Of a DNA stretch of 64,000 nt, positions 44,592 to 56,892 are shown piece by piece. This stretch comes from Craterostigma plantagineum (Eukaryota; Streptophyta; Magnoliopsida; Lamiales; Linderniaceae). Location: NCBI GenBank assembly GCA_027422505.1, contig JAPQWV010000001.1, positions 5,208,001 to 5,272,000 on the forward strand, read 5' to 3'. Position 1 is the first letter of the stretch, and each line of letters begins with the position of its first letter. The notes below the pieces were generated by a model, which worked only from the letters and a program-made list of their open reading frames with translations, was not told where the DNA came from and searched no databases. Both the position numbers and the translations under genes were made by a program.

Positions 44592-46807
44592 TACTTAACT
44601 AAAACTTCTAGTTTTATTTTTTTTTGACAAAGCAACAATGTTGTTGAAATTATTTTTCTTTCTTATTTTCTTTAATTTTCTTTGTTTTTTGGGACTATAT
44701 GCGTACTTGGTGGCTGTTTTGTAGTAGCTTATTAAGTAGTTTATAAAATCAGAAGTTTATATTATTGGATGAAGGCTTGAAAGCTATTCAGAAAAATTCA
44801 CCATTTTTTGTTATATATAAAACTGAATATTTGGACGGCACTCAACTTACATTTTTTTTTTCTTTCATGTATGTACAGTGATTTTCCAACTGTGCAACTT
44901 GGATAAAATAATAATATTTTTTATGAATTGGAAAGGGAAACGTATATAGCATATATGTCACAAGTATGTGAATACTGTAATAATTAAATAATTCGAAATT
45001 GAAGAGTATCTTCCTTTTAGATTTCATGTGGATTACCTTTGGAAGTATATGTAGTGATGTATGAGTTATTTCAGAAAATCACATGCAAGAGAGGGACTTA
45101 CCACCGAGATTGAGAAGAGGACAAGTGCAAGAACAATAATAGCTAAGGTTAAATAAGTGATCGATGTGAATAATTATTAGTTATTGTCCGTCAAAGGCTG
45201 AAAGGTAAAAAGATTCCTTAGCCGTGAATCTTGGTGGTTCAATCATTATTGCATTGACCTAAATACGCTATTATTATTTACGATCTGTCTATCTATGTAT
45301 ATTATATTAAGTGAGAGCACGTTAGATTAATTGATGTCCGAGTCAATTTTGATGTTTAATTTATTTAGTCCTTTAATTATTAATTGATTTTAATTTTATA
45401 ATTTTTTTAGTTTACATATTTCAAAATATTCCTTTTAGAATTTAATCATAATGTCATAAATATAAATGTTTTAACTATAAATAAAATTATATACTTATGA
45501 ATTGAGTACATGCATTCAAGTGTGCTTAATATACTAGTATATGTAATTGAGGGAGTGTGCAAGGTGTATTTTTTTACGTGATTTTTGACTAATTCCACAC
45601 GGAATTGTTAGATGACGATTTGTAAAGAAAAAAAATATTACGTTGTGATCTGATCGATTTCAATGAACATGTTTTCTTAATAAAAACAAATATAGAAGTA
45701 CTATTAAAGTAACACACAAATAAGATAAGATGTAGTTACTATACAGAGCTAAAAATTGTGAATATGGAAGTACAGTGTGGTTTTGTTCAATGCAGTTTGT
45801 GCGACAATCAACACCGAGAACCATCTGTACTTTTTTTAGAAAGAGCTTGTGGTGGATAAGACACAGTAAATTGGTCTGTCAATTGATCATTTAGATTTTT
45901 TTCTACGTTAATTACTATTTAAAAAAATTATTAAGGCCTAAAACTCATAATAAGTAATAATACTCTTTAAAACTCATTATAACTGATTTTTTTTTAGAAT
46001 ATCACTTATTAAAATCATCCACTAATAATTGACTTTATTTTATTTGCATAGCCATGTTGCGTGCTAAAAATACCAGAATTTATGATGCTGCTTGATATTA
46101 AATTTAAAACACACATTAGGCGATTAATTTCATGAATAGGTGTGGTCAGTTTTTTAAAATCATTGCAACCCTCTAATCGATGAGAACGATTTTAGGGGTT
46201 ATAAACGAGTCCATCAAGAGTTCGATAATATATATAATTGAGTGTTTAATAATATCGATTTGTTTACCCAACGAATTCTTCAAGAGACTTCAAGATCTAT
46301 ATAAATCGAGTAGTTGTCGAGGGGTGACAACTGACAAATCTATAACTACAGCTTGTTGATCGTTAGAACAATTTAAGGAAAATGTTTACAGGAAATCAAC
46401 TGAAGATTGTAGTTTAGATCGTTTTCGATCGTTGACCTAGCAAAGTCATGACAACGATTTCTTTCTAGGAAAATCTATAAGTTACTGTTATTTCTTTATC
46501 AATCTCCGGTCAGAACGCCGAGTTTCCAACGGAAGAGTACTCGAATAGTTGGTATATATGATGCATGCATGCACGGGAGAAGTTGACGAACGAAAAGACT
46601 TGATGAAAGAAAAAACATATCTTTTTCGGGAGTCATATTTTTTTTTCTACCTGCGGCGACAATCTCTTGGTTTATTTATTTATAGAGGAAAAGAAACCTG
46701 CATATTTTTCAGTATAAAGACGATGTAAAGATTCCAACACGAAACCTCCATGGTAAAAAAAAAAAAAAAAGAGAGAAACAAGCAAATTATAGTCGCCGTA
46801 TATACCC
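44592..46807. other. AT-rich intergenic region
   Basis: No gene seen. The last 300 bp are the upstream region of the WAK pseudogene and hold a short sequence shared with the other WAK gene. Confidence 0.5.
46494..46521 (+). promoter_or_regulatory. Sequence shared upstream of both WAK copies, left copy
   Basis: 28 bp including CAATCTCCGGTCAGAAC, matching 59958-59985 on the minus strand at 27 of 28. It lies about 290 bp before this ATG and about 550 bp before the other. It may be a retained promoter part of the ancestral gene. Its role is not known. Confidence 0.4.
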
Positions 46808-48892
46808 ATGTCTTCTCTTCATGTCCTCTACTCCATTCAAAACGTTGGAATAATTACTACGATATTGATCACACTACGAGCGATCGATGATCTTCGCGTA
46901 TTAGTTTCAGCAGCAGCAATCGTCGGCCCATATAATACCAACTTTTCGATAGCCAAACCAAACTGCGTCGATCGTTGTGGAGATATAAGAATCCCATTTC
47001 CATTCGGCCTCAGCAGCCACTGCTACCACGCTACAGCTACTTTACCACGTGCAACAGTACTTTTAGCCCACCAAAGCTGTTCGTACGACATTCTAAAAAT
47101 TGAAATTACGAAGATATCCCTCGACGGTCAGATCACCGTCCTGCAGTTCATATCAAAAGATTGTTACATCAATGGAACTTTTGATTCTGGCAACAGTCCT
47201 TGGATCGAAACGCCTTACCCTTTTATAGTGAACTACACGGCCAACAAAGTTAACCATTGTTGGGTGTGACACTTATGGCTTCGTTGATGGGAGTCGACTC
47301 GATCGCACATACGAAACGGGGTGTTCCTCGACATGCTAGGATGATTTGATTGAAGGGTCGTGCACGGGCGTGGGGTGCTGCCAGATATCCATACCTAAAG
47401 GTGTTTGGATGGTTAACTTGACTTTGAATAGTTATTACAATTACACTGATGTTTCAGAATTTTACAACTGTGGCTATGCTTTCGTTGCTGACGAGAGGGT
47501 TTTTAACTTCTCGGCGGAAAACCTTACCAGCTTGAGCAATGTCACAGAGCTTCCCATGGTTGTTGATTGGTCGATGGGTAATGAGACTTGCGAAGAGGCT
47601 AAGAAGAATATTTCGAGCTATGCGTGCAGAAGCGAACATTCAGAGTGCCATGATCCGGACAATTCTTATGGCTATCGATGTTATTGCTTGAATGGTTACG
47701 AGGGAAATCCATATCTAGCAACTGATAGTTGTAAAGGTATTGACTTGAGCTTTCTGCCTTATAATATGCATTCTTGACCTGTATTTTTCTTTTTTTCTAA
47801 GATTCCTGATAAAGTAAGTGTTTTGTTTTGCAGATATAGACGAATGTCAGTTGAATCTCCACAACTGCGAAAAGAGCGAGTATTGTATTAACACACCAGG
47901 ATATTTTACCTGTAAGTGTCCAAATGGTTACCTGGGAGATGGAATAAAAGGCGGGAAGGGTTGTGACCTTCTGGCAAATGCAACAAAAGATTCCGAAATA
48001 GGTAACCGCGATAAGTCAATCGTACCGAGACTTGTAATAGGTAAGCTCATAACACACATGATCGTTCCTTTTCTTTTTATCCATGATAATTTTCTGTGGA
48101 GTATGTAGTAATAATAACCTAACAATGTGTTTATTTTACGCGTTAAAATCTGGAAAAAAAAGTGCTTCCTTTAGGGATCTTTGTCGTGATACTATTAGCT
48201 TGTTGGTGGAACTTGGAACTCAAGCGAAGAAACTTGGTTCGAATGAGGGAAAGGTGCTTCCGACAAAATGGTGGAATGCTGCTGCGAGAAAAGCTTGCCC
48301 AAATGCGATCCTCGGAAGCTGCAATAATCTTCAGCGAAACTGAGCTACAATTGCCAACTAACCATTTTCACATTAATAATATCATCGGTCAAGGCGGTTT
48401 CGCAATCGTGTACAAAGGTATATTAACAGACAATTGAATCGTCGCAGTAAAAACGCCCAAACTAGTCAATCTGAACCTAGTTGACGAGATGCAAGTCGAA
48501 CAGTTTGTAAACGAGGTAATAATACTCTCACAGATCAACCACAGAAACGTCGTCAAGTTACTAGGTTGCTGCGTCGAAACTCCAGTTCCTTTGTTAGTGT
48601 ATGAGTTCGTCGCAAATGGCACGCTCTTCGAGCACATACACGACAAGTCAAGGTCTCGTTTTCTTACATGGGACATACGTTTAAGAATTGCCACCGAGGC
48701 TGCCAATGTACTTTCCTACCTACACTCTTCGGCTTCTACGCCGATCATACACAGGGATGTGAAGTCTGCAAATATACTATTAGACCATAAATTCACCGCA
48801 AAGGTCTCAGACTTTGGAGCTTCGAGATTTTTCCCGGTAGATCAAACACAGATCACTATGGTTCAAGGGATGTGGGGCTACTTAGATCCTGA

Positions 48893-49341
48893 TGTTATTT
48901 TATGTTGCAAAAAATAAACTCTTACGCGTGGGTGTATATTAGCAAGTGAATGATAGAGATGAACCTTTTTCTTTTGTGTTTGAGAGATAGGACGAAAAGG
49001 GAGAACAAATACAAAAAGTTTTCTTTATTTTTTGGCTCTCTCATTTCTCTCAACTATAACATCTATTTATAATAATCACACAACACTAAAAATGCAAAAG
49101 TCCACACCTACTCCCATAATAACTTTTTCAATGCTTCACGTTGCTTTTTGTCTTCCACGATTGCTGCTCTATTTTTTTCTTTTTGTTTTTGGTATTTTGA
49201 TGACTTCTTTATCTGAACGCTTCTTATTTGCCTTCTCCCTTTGCGGTTTCAACTCCCTGTCTTAGTTAATTTGTTCATGCACAGCTTTCAACTCCCACGT
49301 GTTCAACTCTTCAAGGAAAGCATTGCGTTTATTTGTCAACA
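48893..49341 (-). repeat. Copia-B 3' LTR
   Basis: 449 bp. The pol stop codon (49329-49331) lies just inside this LTR, and the purine tract is part of the last pol codons. Confidence 0.92.
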
Positions 49342-52300
49342 AATTCCTCCCTTAAACTCAAAGCCTTCCTGTCTTTCATCCCGAGTGCTCGCTTCAAATT
49401 TTCAAAAGTACCTACCGGTAACGGCTTTGTGAAAATATCTGCAACCTGATCTAGACTTGCTACGTGCACCATCTTCACTTGTCCATTTTTTACGTGCTCT
49501 CTAATAAAATGGAAACGCGCATCAATGTGCTTGCTTCTCTCGTGATGAACTGGATTTTTCGCCAACTCAATCGCTGACTTATTGTCGACTCGAATTTCGG
49601 TTGGCTCATCTTGTCGAAGATTCAATTCGAGCAGTAAGTGCCTCAGCCAGATTGCGTGACAGACACACCACGATGCTGCCACATATTCTGCTTCGCAGGT
49701 TGATAGAGTCACAATCGGTTGTTTTTTCGATAACCAGGTGAATGCCGTATTCCCTAGATAAAATACGTAGCCGCCAGTGCTTCTTCGATCATCTATATCT
49801 CCGCACCAATCGCTGTCAGAATATCCGACTAATTTGCAGTCGCTCGCCTTTGGATAAAATAGTCCGAGTGATTGCGTTCCTCGGATTTATCATAGAATTC
49901 TCTTAATCGCTTTTAGATGCAACTGCCTCGGATCTTCCATATACCGACTAACGACTCCAACGTTATAAGCGATATCGGGTCTCGTGCAGGTCAAGTATCG
50001 CAGACTGCCCACGAGACTTCGATAATCGGTCGCATTCACTCCTTGTCCTCCCTCAAACTTGGACAGTTTTGTTCCAAGTTCCACGGTGTCGCTACCGGGT
50101 TGCTCTCCACCATTTTTTCTTCAATATAGCCTTCGCATACGTTTCCTGTGACACGAATATTCCCGTACTTCTTTGCTCGACTTCGAGACCAAGAAAATAT
50201 TTCATTAGTCCCAAGTCCGTCATCTCGAACTCCTTCGTCATCGCCTTTTTGAAGTCGTTGATTGCTTTCTCGCTACTCCCCATAAAAATGAGATCATCGA
50301 CATAGAGGGCGATGATGATCATTTCACCTCCTTCTCTTCTGATGTATAACGCATGCTCGAACGGACATTGCTCGAATTTGTTCCTTTTGAAGTACCCATC
50401 GATCGAGTGTTCCAGGCTCGGGGCGCTTGCTTCAGTCCATAAAGCGCTTTCCTTAACTTTAACACTTTGCCTTCTTCCCCGGATTTTGAGTATCCCGGGG
50501 GCTGCTCCACGTAGACTTCCTCCTCAAGCTCCCCATTTAGAAACGCGGACTTCACGTCCATTTGATAGATCGGCCAACTAAGTTGTGCAGCTTGGGCAAG
50601 GAGCAGACGTATTGTTTCCATTCTTGCAACGGGAGCAAAAACTTCATCGTAGTCGATTCCTGCTCGTTGTCTGTAGCCCTTCGCCACCAATCTTGCCTTG
50701 TAACGTTCGATTTTACCTTGAGCGTTGATTTTCTTTTTATAAACCCATTTTACTCCTATGGGTTTATGCCCGTGTGGCAATTCCACCAGCTTCCAAGTGT
50801 CATTTTTTTCAATCGCCTTGATCTCTTCGTCCATCGCCGTTTTCCATCTCTTGTCTCTTACGGCTTCTTCGAAACTAATTTGTTCCGATCGGTCAGTAAG
50901 CATACTAGGTGAACCTGTTCGGTTGTTTCGTACAGATCCTGCATACTTCGCATCCTGGGCTGTCTTGGTTCGTCCTCCTCGATATTTCTTGTGATGAAAC
51001 TGAGACGGGCGTAGGTGCAACACTCAATGGTTCTCCAGGCGTTGTGTTTTCTTCAACGTTCCAGCTCCACGAACTTTCTTCGTCTACTCGAACATCTCGA
51101 CTTACTATCACCTTTTTATTTTCTGGATCATACAGCCGGTACGCCTTCGTCTTCTCATCGTATCCAATAAAAACAAGCTTTCTACTTTTGTCGTCGAGCT
51201 TGGTTCTTTTCTGGTCAGGCACATGCGCATACGCCACACTTCCAAAGATTTTGAAGTGCGCTACGGTCGGTTTCTGGCCACTCCATGCTTCTTGTGGTGT
51301 TCGATTCTCAAGGCTTTGGTGTGGACATCGGTTTTGAATATATACAGCACATTGTACCGCCTCGGCCCAGAACTCCTTTGGCATTCCCTTACTTTTCAAC
51401 ATTGAGCGAACCATGTCAACTATGGTTCGATTTTTCCTCTCGGCCACGCCGTTTTGTTGTGGCGAATAGGGTGCGGTGAGGAACCTCCTGACGCCTTGTT
51501 CTTCGCAAAAATTTACGAAAGCGCTCGACATGTATTCTCCACCTCGGTCTGAACGGAGCGCCTTGATTTTTGAACTTGTCGCATTCTCGACTAAGGTCTT
51601 GAATTTTTTAAATGTTTCCAGCGCCTCAGATTTTTCCTTCAAGAAATACACCCACGTTTTCCGCGAGTAATCGTCGATGAATGTGATGAAGTATCTTTTT
51701 TCGCTAAATGATGCTGGCGTGATAGGTCCGCATATATCGGTGTGTATAAGCTCGAGCGGTTTGGTTGCTCGATATCCTGCATGCTTCTGAAATGACTTCC
51801 GCGCCTGTTTGCCAATCACGCAACTTTCGCAAAGCTTCTTTCCTTCCTCTATCATCGGCATTCCGTGCACCATGCCGCGCTTGGAGAGCTCTTTTAGGCC
51901 TCCGTAGTGTAGATGTCCGAATCGCATATGCCACAAATGACCTTTATCGTCTAAGTCAACTTGCAAGCATCTTTCTTGAATTGTCATCAGGTTGAGTTTG
52001 AACATTCGGTTCCTTTCCATCTCGACCCGTGCAATTATTCGACCATCTTTGTTTCGAAGTTGTAGCGAGCGATCCTTCATGAACACCGAGCATCCATTTT
52101 CAAGCAACTGCCCCATGCTTAAAATGTTGGCTTTTAGATCTGGTACAAAGTAGACACCCTCGACCGATCCTTGTTTGCCATCATTTTGAGTGAAAAATAT
52201 TTTTCCTCGGCCTTTGACTTCTATCTTCGATGCGTCTCCAAAAGACACGTGGCCATCTTCGATCTTCTTCAGATCCGTAAAGAGATGTTTGTGACCGCTC

Positions 52301-52545
52301 ATGTGATTGCTAGCACCGGTGTCAAGGTACCACACCATGTCGCTACCCGGACTTTTATCCTCCAGCGCCATTAAGAGGACGCCGTCGTCTTTTGGCTCTT
52401 CTTGTGCGACTAGGTTCGCATTTTCTTCCACCTTCTTGTTGGACCAACAATCCTTCGCAAAGTGCCCGAACTTTCCGCAATTGTAGCATTCAACGCTCGG
52501 TTTGAGCGGCCGCCACGTCCTCGTGCTCGACCTCGTCCTCTCCAA
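49329..52545 (-). pseudogene. Copia-B pol
   Basis: The first frame (52545-50905) has the knuckle, protease WYLDTGASNHMSG, LWHMRFGHLHYGG, and integrase (LIHTDICGPI, DDYSRKTWVYF, RSDRGGEY, SPQQNGVAERKNRT). Reverse transcriptase follows in a second frame ([33 protein letters not shown]), and the YVDD box in a third (IIALYVDDLIFMG). RNase H is split as well, ending with MTLSTCEAEYVAAS and HHERSKHIDARFHFI at 49712-49329. All domains are recognisable but separated by at least four frame changes. Confidence 0.85.
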
Positions 52546-53345
52546 TTTTGGTTGTTGTTTTGTCCTTCTTTTTCGTGATTGTAGCCTCGTCCTCGGCCTG
52601 TGCTTTGACCGAAACCACGTCCTCGCTGGCCACGTCCTCGTCCTCGACTGTGGTGTATATACAACGCCTTGTCGTCATTTAAGGCCAATTTCGTCTGTAG
52701 GGCCTCGTCTAAAAACTCCTGCTTCTTCTTTTTCTTTCGTTGCTCGTGAGCTTCGAGCGAACCAGAAAGTTCATCGACCGTCATCTTCTCAAGATCTTTG
52801 GATTCTTCAATTGCGCACACCACGTTCTCGTACTCGTTCGTCAAAGATCGCAAGATTTTCTCGACGACTCGGGCATCAGTTAGGACCTCGCAATTTCTCT
52901 TCAGCTGGTTGGCGATGGTTTGCACTCTCGTTATATACTCGGACACGCCTTCGCCCTCCTTCATTTTTGTCATTTCGAACTCGCCAGGAAGAGTCTGCAA
53001 CCGTACTTGCTTTACTCGATCGGCACCTTTGTATGCTTTTTCAAGCGCCTCCCATGCATCCTTTGACGTTTTGGCGTCGGCTATTTTTTCGAAGCCGGCC
53101 TCGTCTAAAGATTGGTAGATGGTATAAAGTGCGGACTTATCTTGTTTGCGGGATTCCTTCAGCGTCTTTAGTTGGGCTGCTGTGTAACCGTCTGTATTTT
53201 CGGGTTCGGTGTATCCGTTCGCGACTATCTCCAACGAGTCTTGAGACTGGAGCAACACCTTTATTTGAATGCTCCACTTGTCATAGTTGAATTTGGTGAG
53301 CTTCAAAATCGGCATTTGGCCAGCGGTTGCTCCGGCTATCGACAT
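52410..53345 (-). pseudogene. Copia-B gag
   Basis: 311 residues from an ATG only one base after the primer site. It has KLTKFNYDKWSIQIKVLLQS and a UBN2-type gag (DAKTSKDAWEALEKAYKG, VRLQTLPGEFEM), then an RG-rich stretch (GRGRGQRGRG). The frame should continue into the zinc knuckle CYNCGKFGHFAKDC, but that lies in another frame, so an indel occurred near 52505. It is otherwise well preserved. Confidence 0.82.
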
Positions 53346-53361
53346 AGCTCTGATACCAATT

Positions 53362-53810
53362 TGTTATTTTATGTTGCAAAAAATAAACTCTTACGCGTGG
53401 GTGTATATTAGCAAGTGAATGATAGAGATGAACCTTTTTCTTTTGTGTATGAGAGATAGGACGAAAAGGGAGAACAAATACAAAAAGTTTTCTTTATTTT
53501 TTGGCTCTCTCATTTCTCCCAATTATAACATCTATTTATAATAATCACACAACACTAAAAATGCAAAAGTCCACACCTACTCCCATAATAACTTTTTCAA
53601 TGCTTCACGTTGCTTTTTGTCTTCCACGATTGCTGCTCTATTTTTTTCTTTTTGTTTTTGGTATTTTGATGACTTCTTTATCTGAACGCTTCTTATTTGC
53701 TTTCTCCCTTTGCGGTTTCAACTCCGTGTCTTAGTTAATTTGTTCATGCACAACTTTCAACTCCCACGTGTTCAACTCTTCAAGGAAAGCATTGCGTTTA
53801 TTTGTCAACA
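53362..53810 (-). repeat. Copia-B 5' LTR
   Basis: 449 bp, followed in element sense by the primer site after three bases. Confidence 0.92.
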
Positions 53811-54262
53811 CCTGAGTACATGCTAACGACTCAACTGAACGAAAAGAGCGATGTTTACAGCTTTGGAGTCGTACTCGTCGAGCTTTTAACTGGGATGAAG
53901 GCGTTGTGCACCGACAGATCAGAAAAGGATCGAAATCTAGCCAACTTTTTCCTTTCTGCCATGCAAAGAGATGGGCTATTTGAGGTGCTCGACGAAACTA
54001 TTGGGGGAACCAATGGACACAAGAAGCAGCAGATTGTGAGCGTGGCCTTGCTTGCGAAACGCTGCATTTGCTTGAGAGGCGAAGATAGGCCCAATATGAA
54101 GGAAGTGTCGACTGAGTTAGAAGCCCTAGATAGGACGAGTCGTCTCAATCTTCGCTTGGATTTCTCGGGTTTGAAGCTTGTAATGATATTTCTTCGAGTG
54201 CTGCCTTCGACAGTCTTCAGATTGACATGATGCTTAGCCTAAAGAAGAGAGTGGAGAGATAG

Positions 54263-56892
54263 ATAGGGATGGTCAAGACATGCGTATGGTTGAATCTTTG
54301 CTTGGATTTGTATATTGCTTAAAGATTATTAAACCACGTGTTCTCCTGTCGACAGTTTAATTACTCAACTGACATTGTATCCCTGTTGATGTTGTGTTGT
54401 GTATTGTGTATGTGGAGTAAGATGTTTGTCATGTAATAAGAGAAGTAGATTTAAATGAAGCACATATATCGTTTTGTTCAATTTAATAACCATTCTGCTG
54501 TTACGAAATTATTGAATTTAAACTTTGTTGCCACCGGGATTTATCATATGGTAAAATATCTGACAAAACCAAACCGACGAGCCAGTAATCAAAACGTCGA
54601 GGCGCGCTTCCTCGGAAAACAAGAGACCCCCTAGATAAATGATGCTGCTAATACTTGGAGCCAATAAGAAGAAGACTATCCTCGAGGGAAAATATGCCTT
54701 AATAGCTTTTCCCCGAGGGATTTGGATGAAACACAGTTTTTTAGATTTTTTATGTTGTCAAGCAAAAGGTCGGAATATTTCCCGAGGAAATCGCGAGGGT
54801 TGGGGCGCAGCTGTTAGGTGGTTATGCTATTTTTTCGAAAGGCGTGGATGCTTAGAATGCGCTCGATCCATGTATATTTCAAAAGTCGGTGATAAGTTAA
54901 GATTTTACATCATTTTTAGACCCCGTAAACATATGTTATCATCGGTTACTTATTTAAATTTTCATGATATTGTAGGTTTATGTTTACATTTTATATTTGA
55001 CATGTGGTAGACTGAAATGAACATGAAAACGAGAAAAATGCACAATATTGATTTAAGCAAGTACTAGTTGGCTACCACTTGTCCATGCAAAAGCAACGTT
55101 GCTTTCCTTCTTTCAATTTATTTCAAATAGGACAAAAACAATTTGGGACCCTCAAGAGAAAGTTTATACGCTTGGATTATTATTCTTTACAAGTCAACAC
55201 ACAAGTGCTATATAGCTCAGACCCACACACGGCTCAAGGAAGATTAGTATAAACAATGACTGCGTGGGATTTTTCTTTGCAGCTGAAAGAAGACTTATAA
55301 TACACATAACGCTATTATTCAGCTCAATATTTTTAGTGATGGGCCATTTTAAAGCAAAAGACATATAACATATATTAAGGAGGGGCTGAAAAAAAGGAAA
55401 AAGGAGGCACACTAAAAAGAGAACAATTGCCATATATTAAGGAGGAAAAGCCGCACATCAAAGAAGAGAGCAAAAAATTATATATTAAGGAGGAAGCATG
55501 CAGCTTGGGAGAGACTTCACGTACCATAAAAAAAAAGAACTATACCTCACTCACACATCATTAAGCCACGAAGGAGCCACCACTCTAGACGACTTTTGCG
55601 GCCAAGAGGACGGTAGATAGTTGTTACTCGCTCGCACGACAGGAGACACCGGGGCGAAGACTAACGACTCGTGTATCGTAAGGGACAAACTTTATATTTT
55701 ATTTAGACGTTCGCAGCGATGCTTTCTTTTGAATCGTCGTTGTTTTCGTATTTTAATATGCTAGCGTAAAATATTATGTGATTAAGGCCATGTGAGGCCG
55801 AATTATGAGTTCGTCTTAATGTTATTCGCATCGTATTTAATCGTATGAGTCGAGTTATGTGTTTTATATTTGAGTTTAATGCTTGCGTGTGTCTGATCAA
55901 CATATGCACGATATTTGATTGGTTTATGAGACGGACAAAGTGATTAGACCTGTTAGAACGATAAATATAGAGCACCACGACGTAAAATCGACCAGAGATG
56001 GAATTCGGTTTCGTACGTGTGGTTTTCGAGATCTTAGGTGCCGAAAGCGTTTAAACTCGGGGAATCTCACAAACATGAAATGCGTGCGTAGAAACTACAG
56101 TCATATAGAAATATAGGGATTGGTTTTCTATCGCATAGGATCGTTATTGCGGGACAAACGAGTAGCGATTATTCTAGGAGATTCTACCTTGACCGAGACT
56201 CGTATTGATTAAGTAGAAGCGATAGCATGAAGACGTAGGAATAATGCGTGCCAAAAACATGCGCCTCGATCACCTTGTCATCAATCGTCTAGTTGCTTAG
56301 TTGTTTATTTGCGCTTTATCTGGTTTGACTATTTTTAATATAAAAAATCATAAAAATAGCATATTTAAGATTTGCTTTAGTCTAATTTTAGAATAATATC
56401 TTAAAATTAATCGAGCTGTCCTCGTGGATTGATACTTGGACTCACGCCCATTTTATACTACTTGCACGTCCTAGTACATTTGCTACTATTCGAGCGTGTC
56501 AGTCGGCGAATAAAATTTGATAAGTTAGATATCCTCTCATTCTCGTCATTGTAAATTCACAGATACACTTACTTTTTAGGGTTTACGCTCTTTAATCATT
56601 CTTCTTTCTGAAAGATTGGAAACAAAGAAATGAACTGACTTATGCACGGAAGGGGCTTCGCAGGAGAAACATCGGCGTCTTTCTAATTTTTCCATATTAC
56701 ATGACAAACATCTTATTCTATTACTTTGTAGCAGTAATTACTCTACAAACGGATAAACACATGGATACTGTCATCATACTTGCAAAACAGTCTACAAGAG
56801 AACACATTTAGTTTAATCAACTTCATTAGAAAAAAAAAAAACCGATCCCATGCATGTATGGCTTAATCTATGTTTACCACCATGCATTTCGG
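54263..56892. other. Spacer between the two WAK copies
   Basis: No gene seen. A 123-codon frame at 54639 has no recognisable domain. Three copies of CATATATTAAGGAGG-like sequence occur at about 55370-55490. The segment about 56330-56510 (CGAGCTGTCCTCGTGGATTG, ACTTGGACTCACG) resembles the end of plant Ty3/gypsy LTRs and may be a remnant. Confidence 0.45.
56330..56510 (+). repeat. Possible Ty3/gypsy LTR remnant
   Basis: The order CTGTCCTCGTGGATTGA, ACTTGGACTCACG, ACTACTTGCACG, CGAGCGTGTCAG is like the 3' end of Athila/Tat-type LTRs, which precede a TGGCGCC primer site. Only a degraded CAGTCGGCG follows. No partner LTR or coding region was found. Confidence 0.3.

Larger units (their letters stand above)
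48893..53810 (-). mobile_element. Copia-B: Ty1/copia element inserted in the WAK-a kinase exon
   Basis: LTRs of 449 bp at 48893-49341 and 53362-53810 begin TGTTA and end CAACA in plus-strand reading, with about six differences. CCTGA flanks both sides (48888-48892 and 53811-53815). On the minus strand the primer site TGGTATCAGAGC is at 53347-53358, and a purine tract TTTAAGGGAGGAATT abuts the other LTR. Domain order is gag, protease, integrase, reverse transcriptase, RNase H. The coding region has frame changes near 52505, 50960, 50320 and 50090 and between 49890 and 49712, so it is not autonomous. The element is compact, 4,918 bp. Confidence 0.93.
46808..54262 (+). pseudogene. Wall-associated receptor kinase pseudogene (WAK-a), split by Copia-B
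   Basis: The exon layout matches the intact copy at 56893-59410: 46808-47736, 47834-48040, 48163-48892 continuing at 53816-54262. Exon 1 has the galacturonan-binding signature CVDRCGDIRIPFPFG. Exon 2 has the EGF-calcium motif [18 protein letters not shown]. Exon 3 has a transmembrane segment and kinase with [11 protein letters not shown] and DFGAS. Defects: compensating frame changes near 47020-47095, a frameshift near 47260, TAG near 47338, TGA at 48435-48437 where the intact copy has Arg just before the VAIK lysine, a 4.9-kb retrotransposon after GYLDP, and a frameshift near 54130. It cannot make a receptor. Confidence 0.88.

Noticed and set aside
49032..49265. 77-codon frame duplicated at 53501-53734
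   Set aside because: Both copies lie within the Copia-B LTRs; the duplication is the LTR itself.
54639..55010. 123-codon plus-strand frame between the WAK genes
   Set aside because: No recognisable domain, no intron or promoter support, and it lies in probable repeat DNA.
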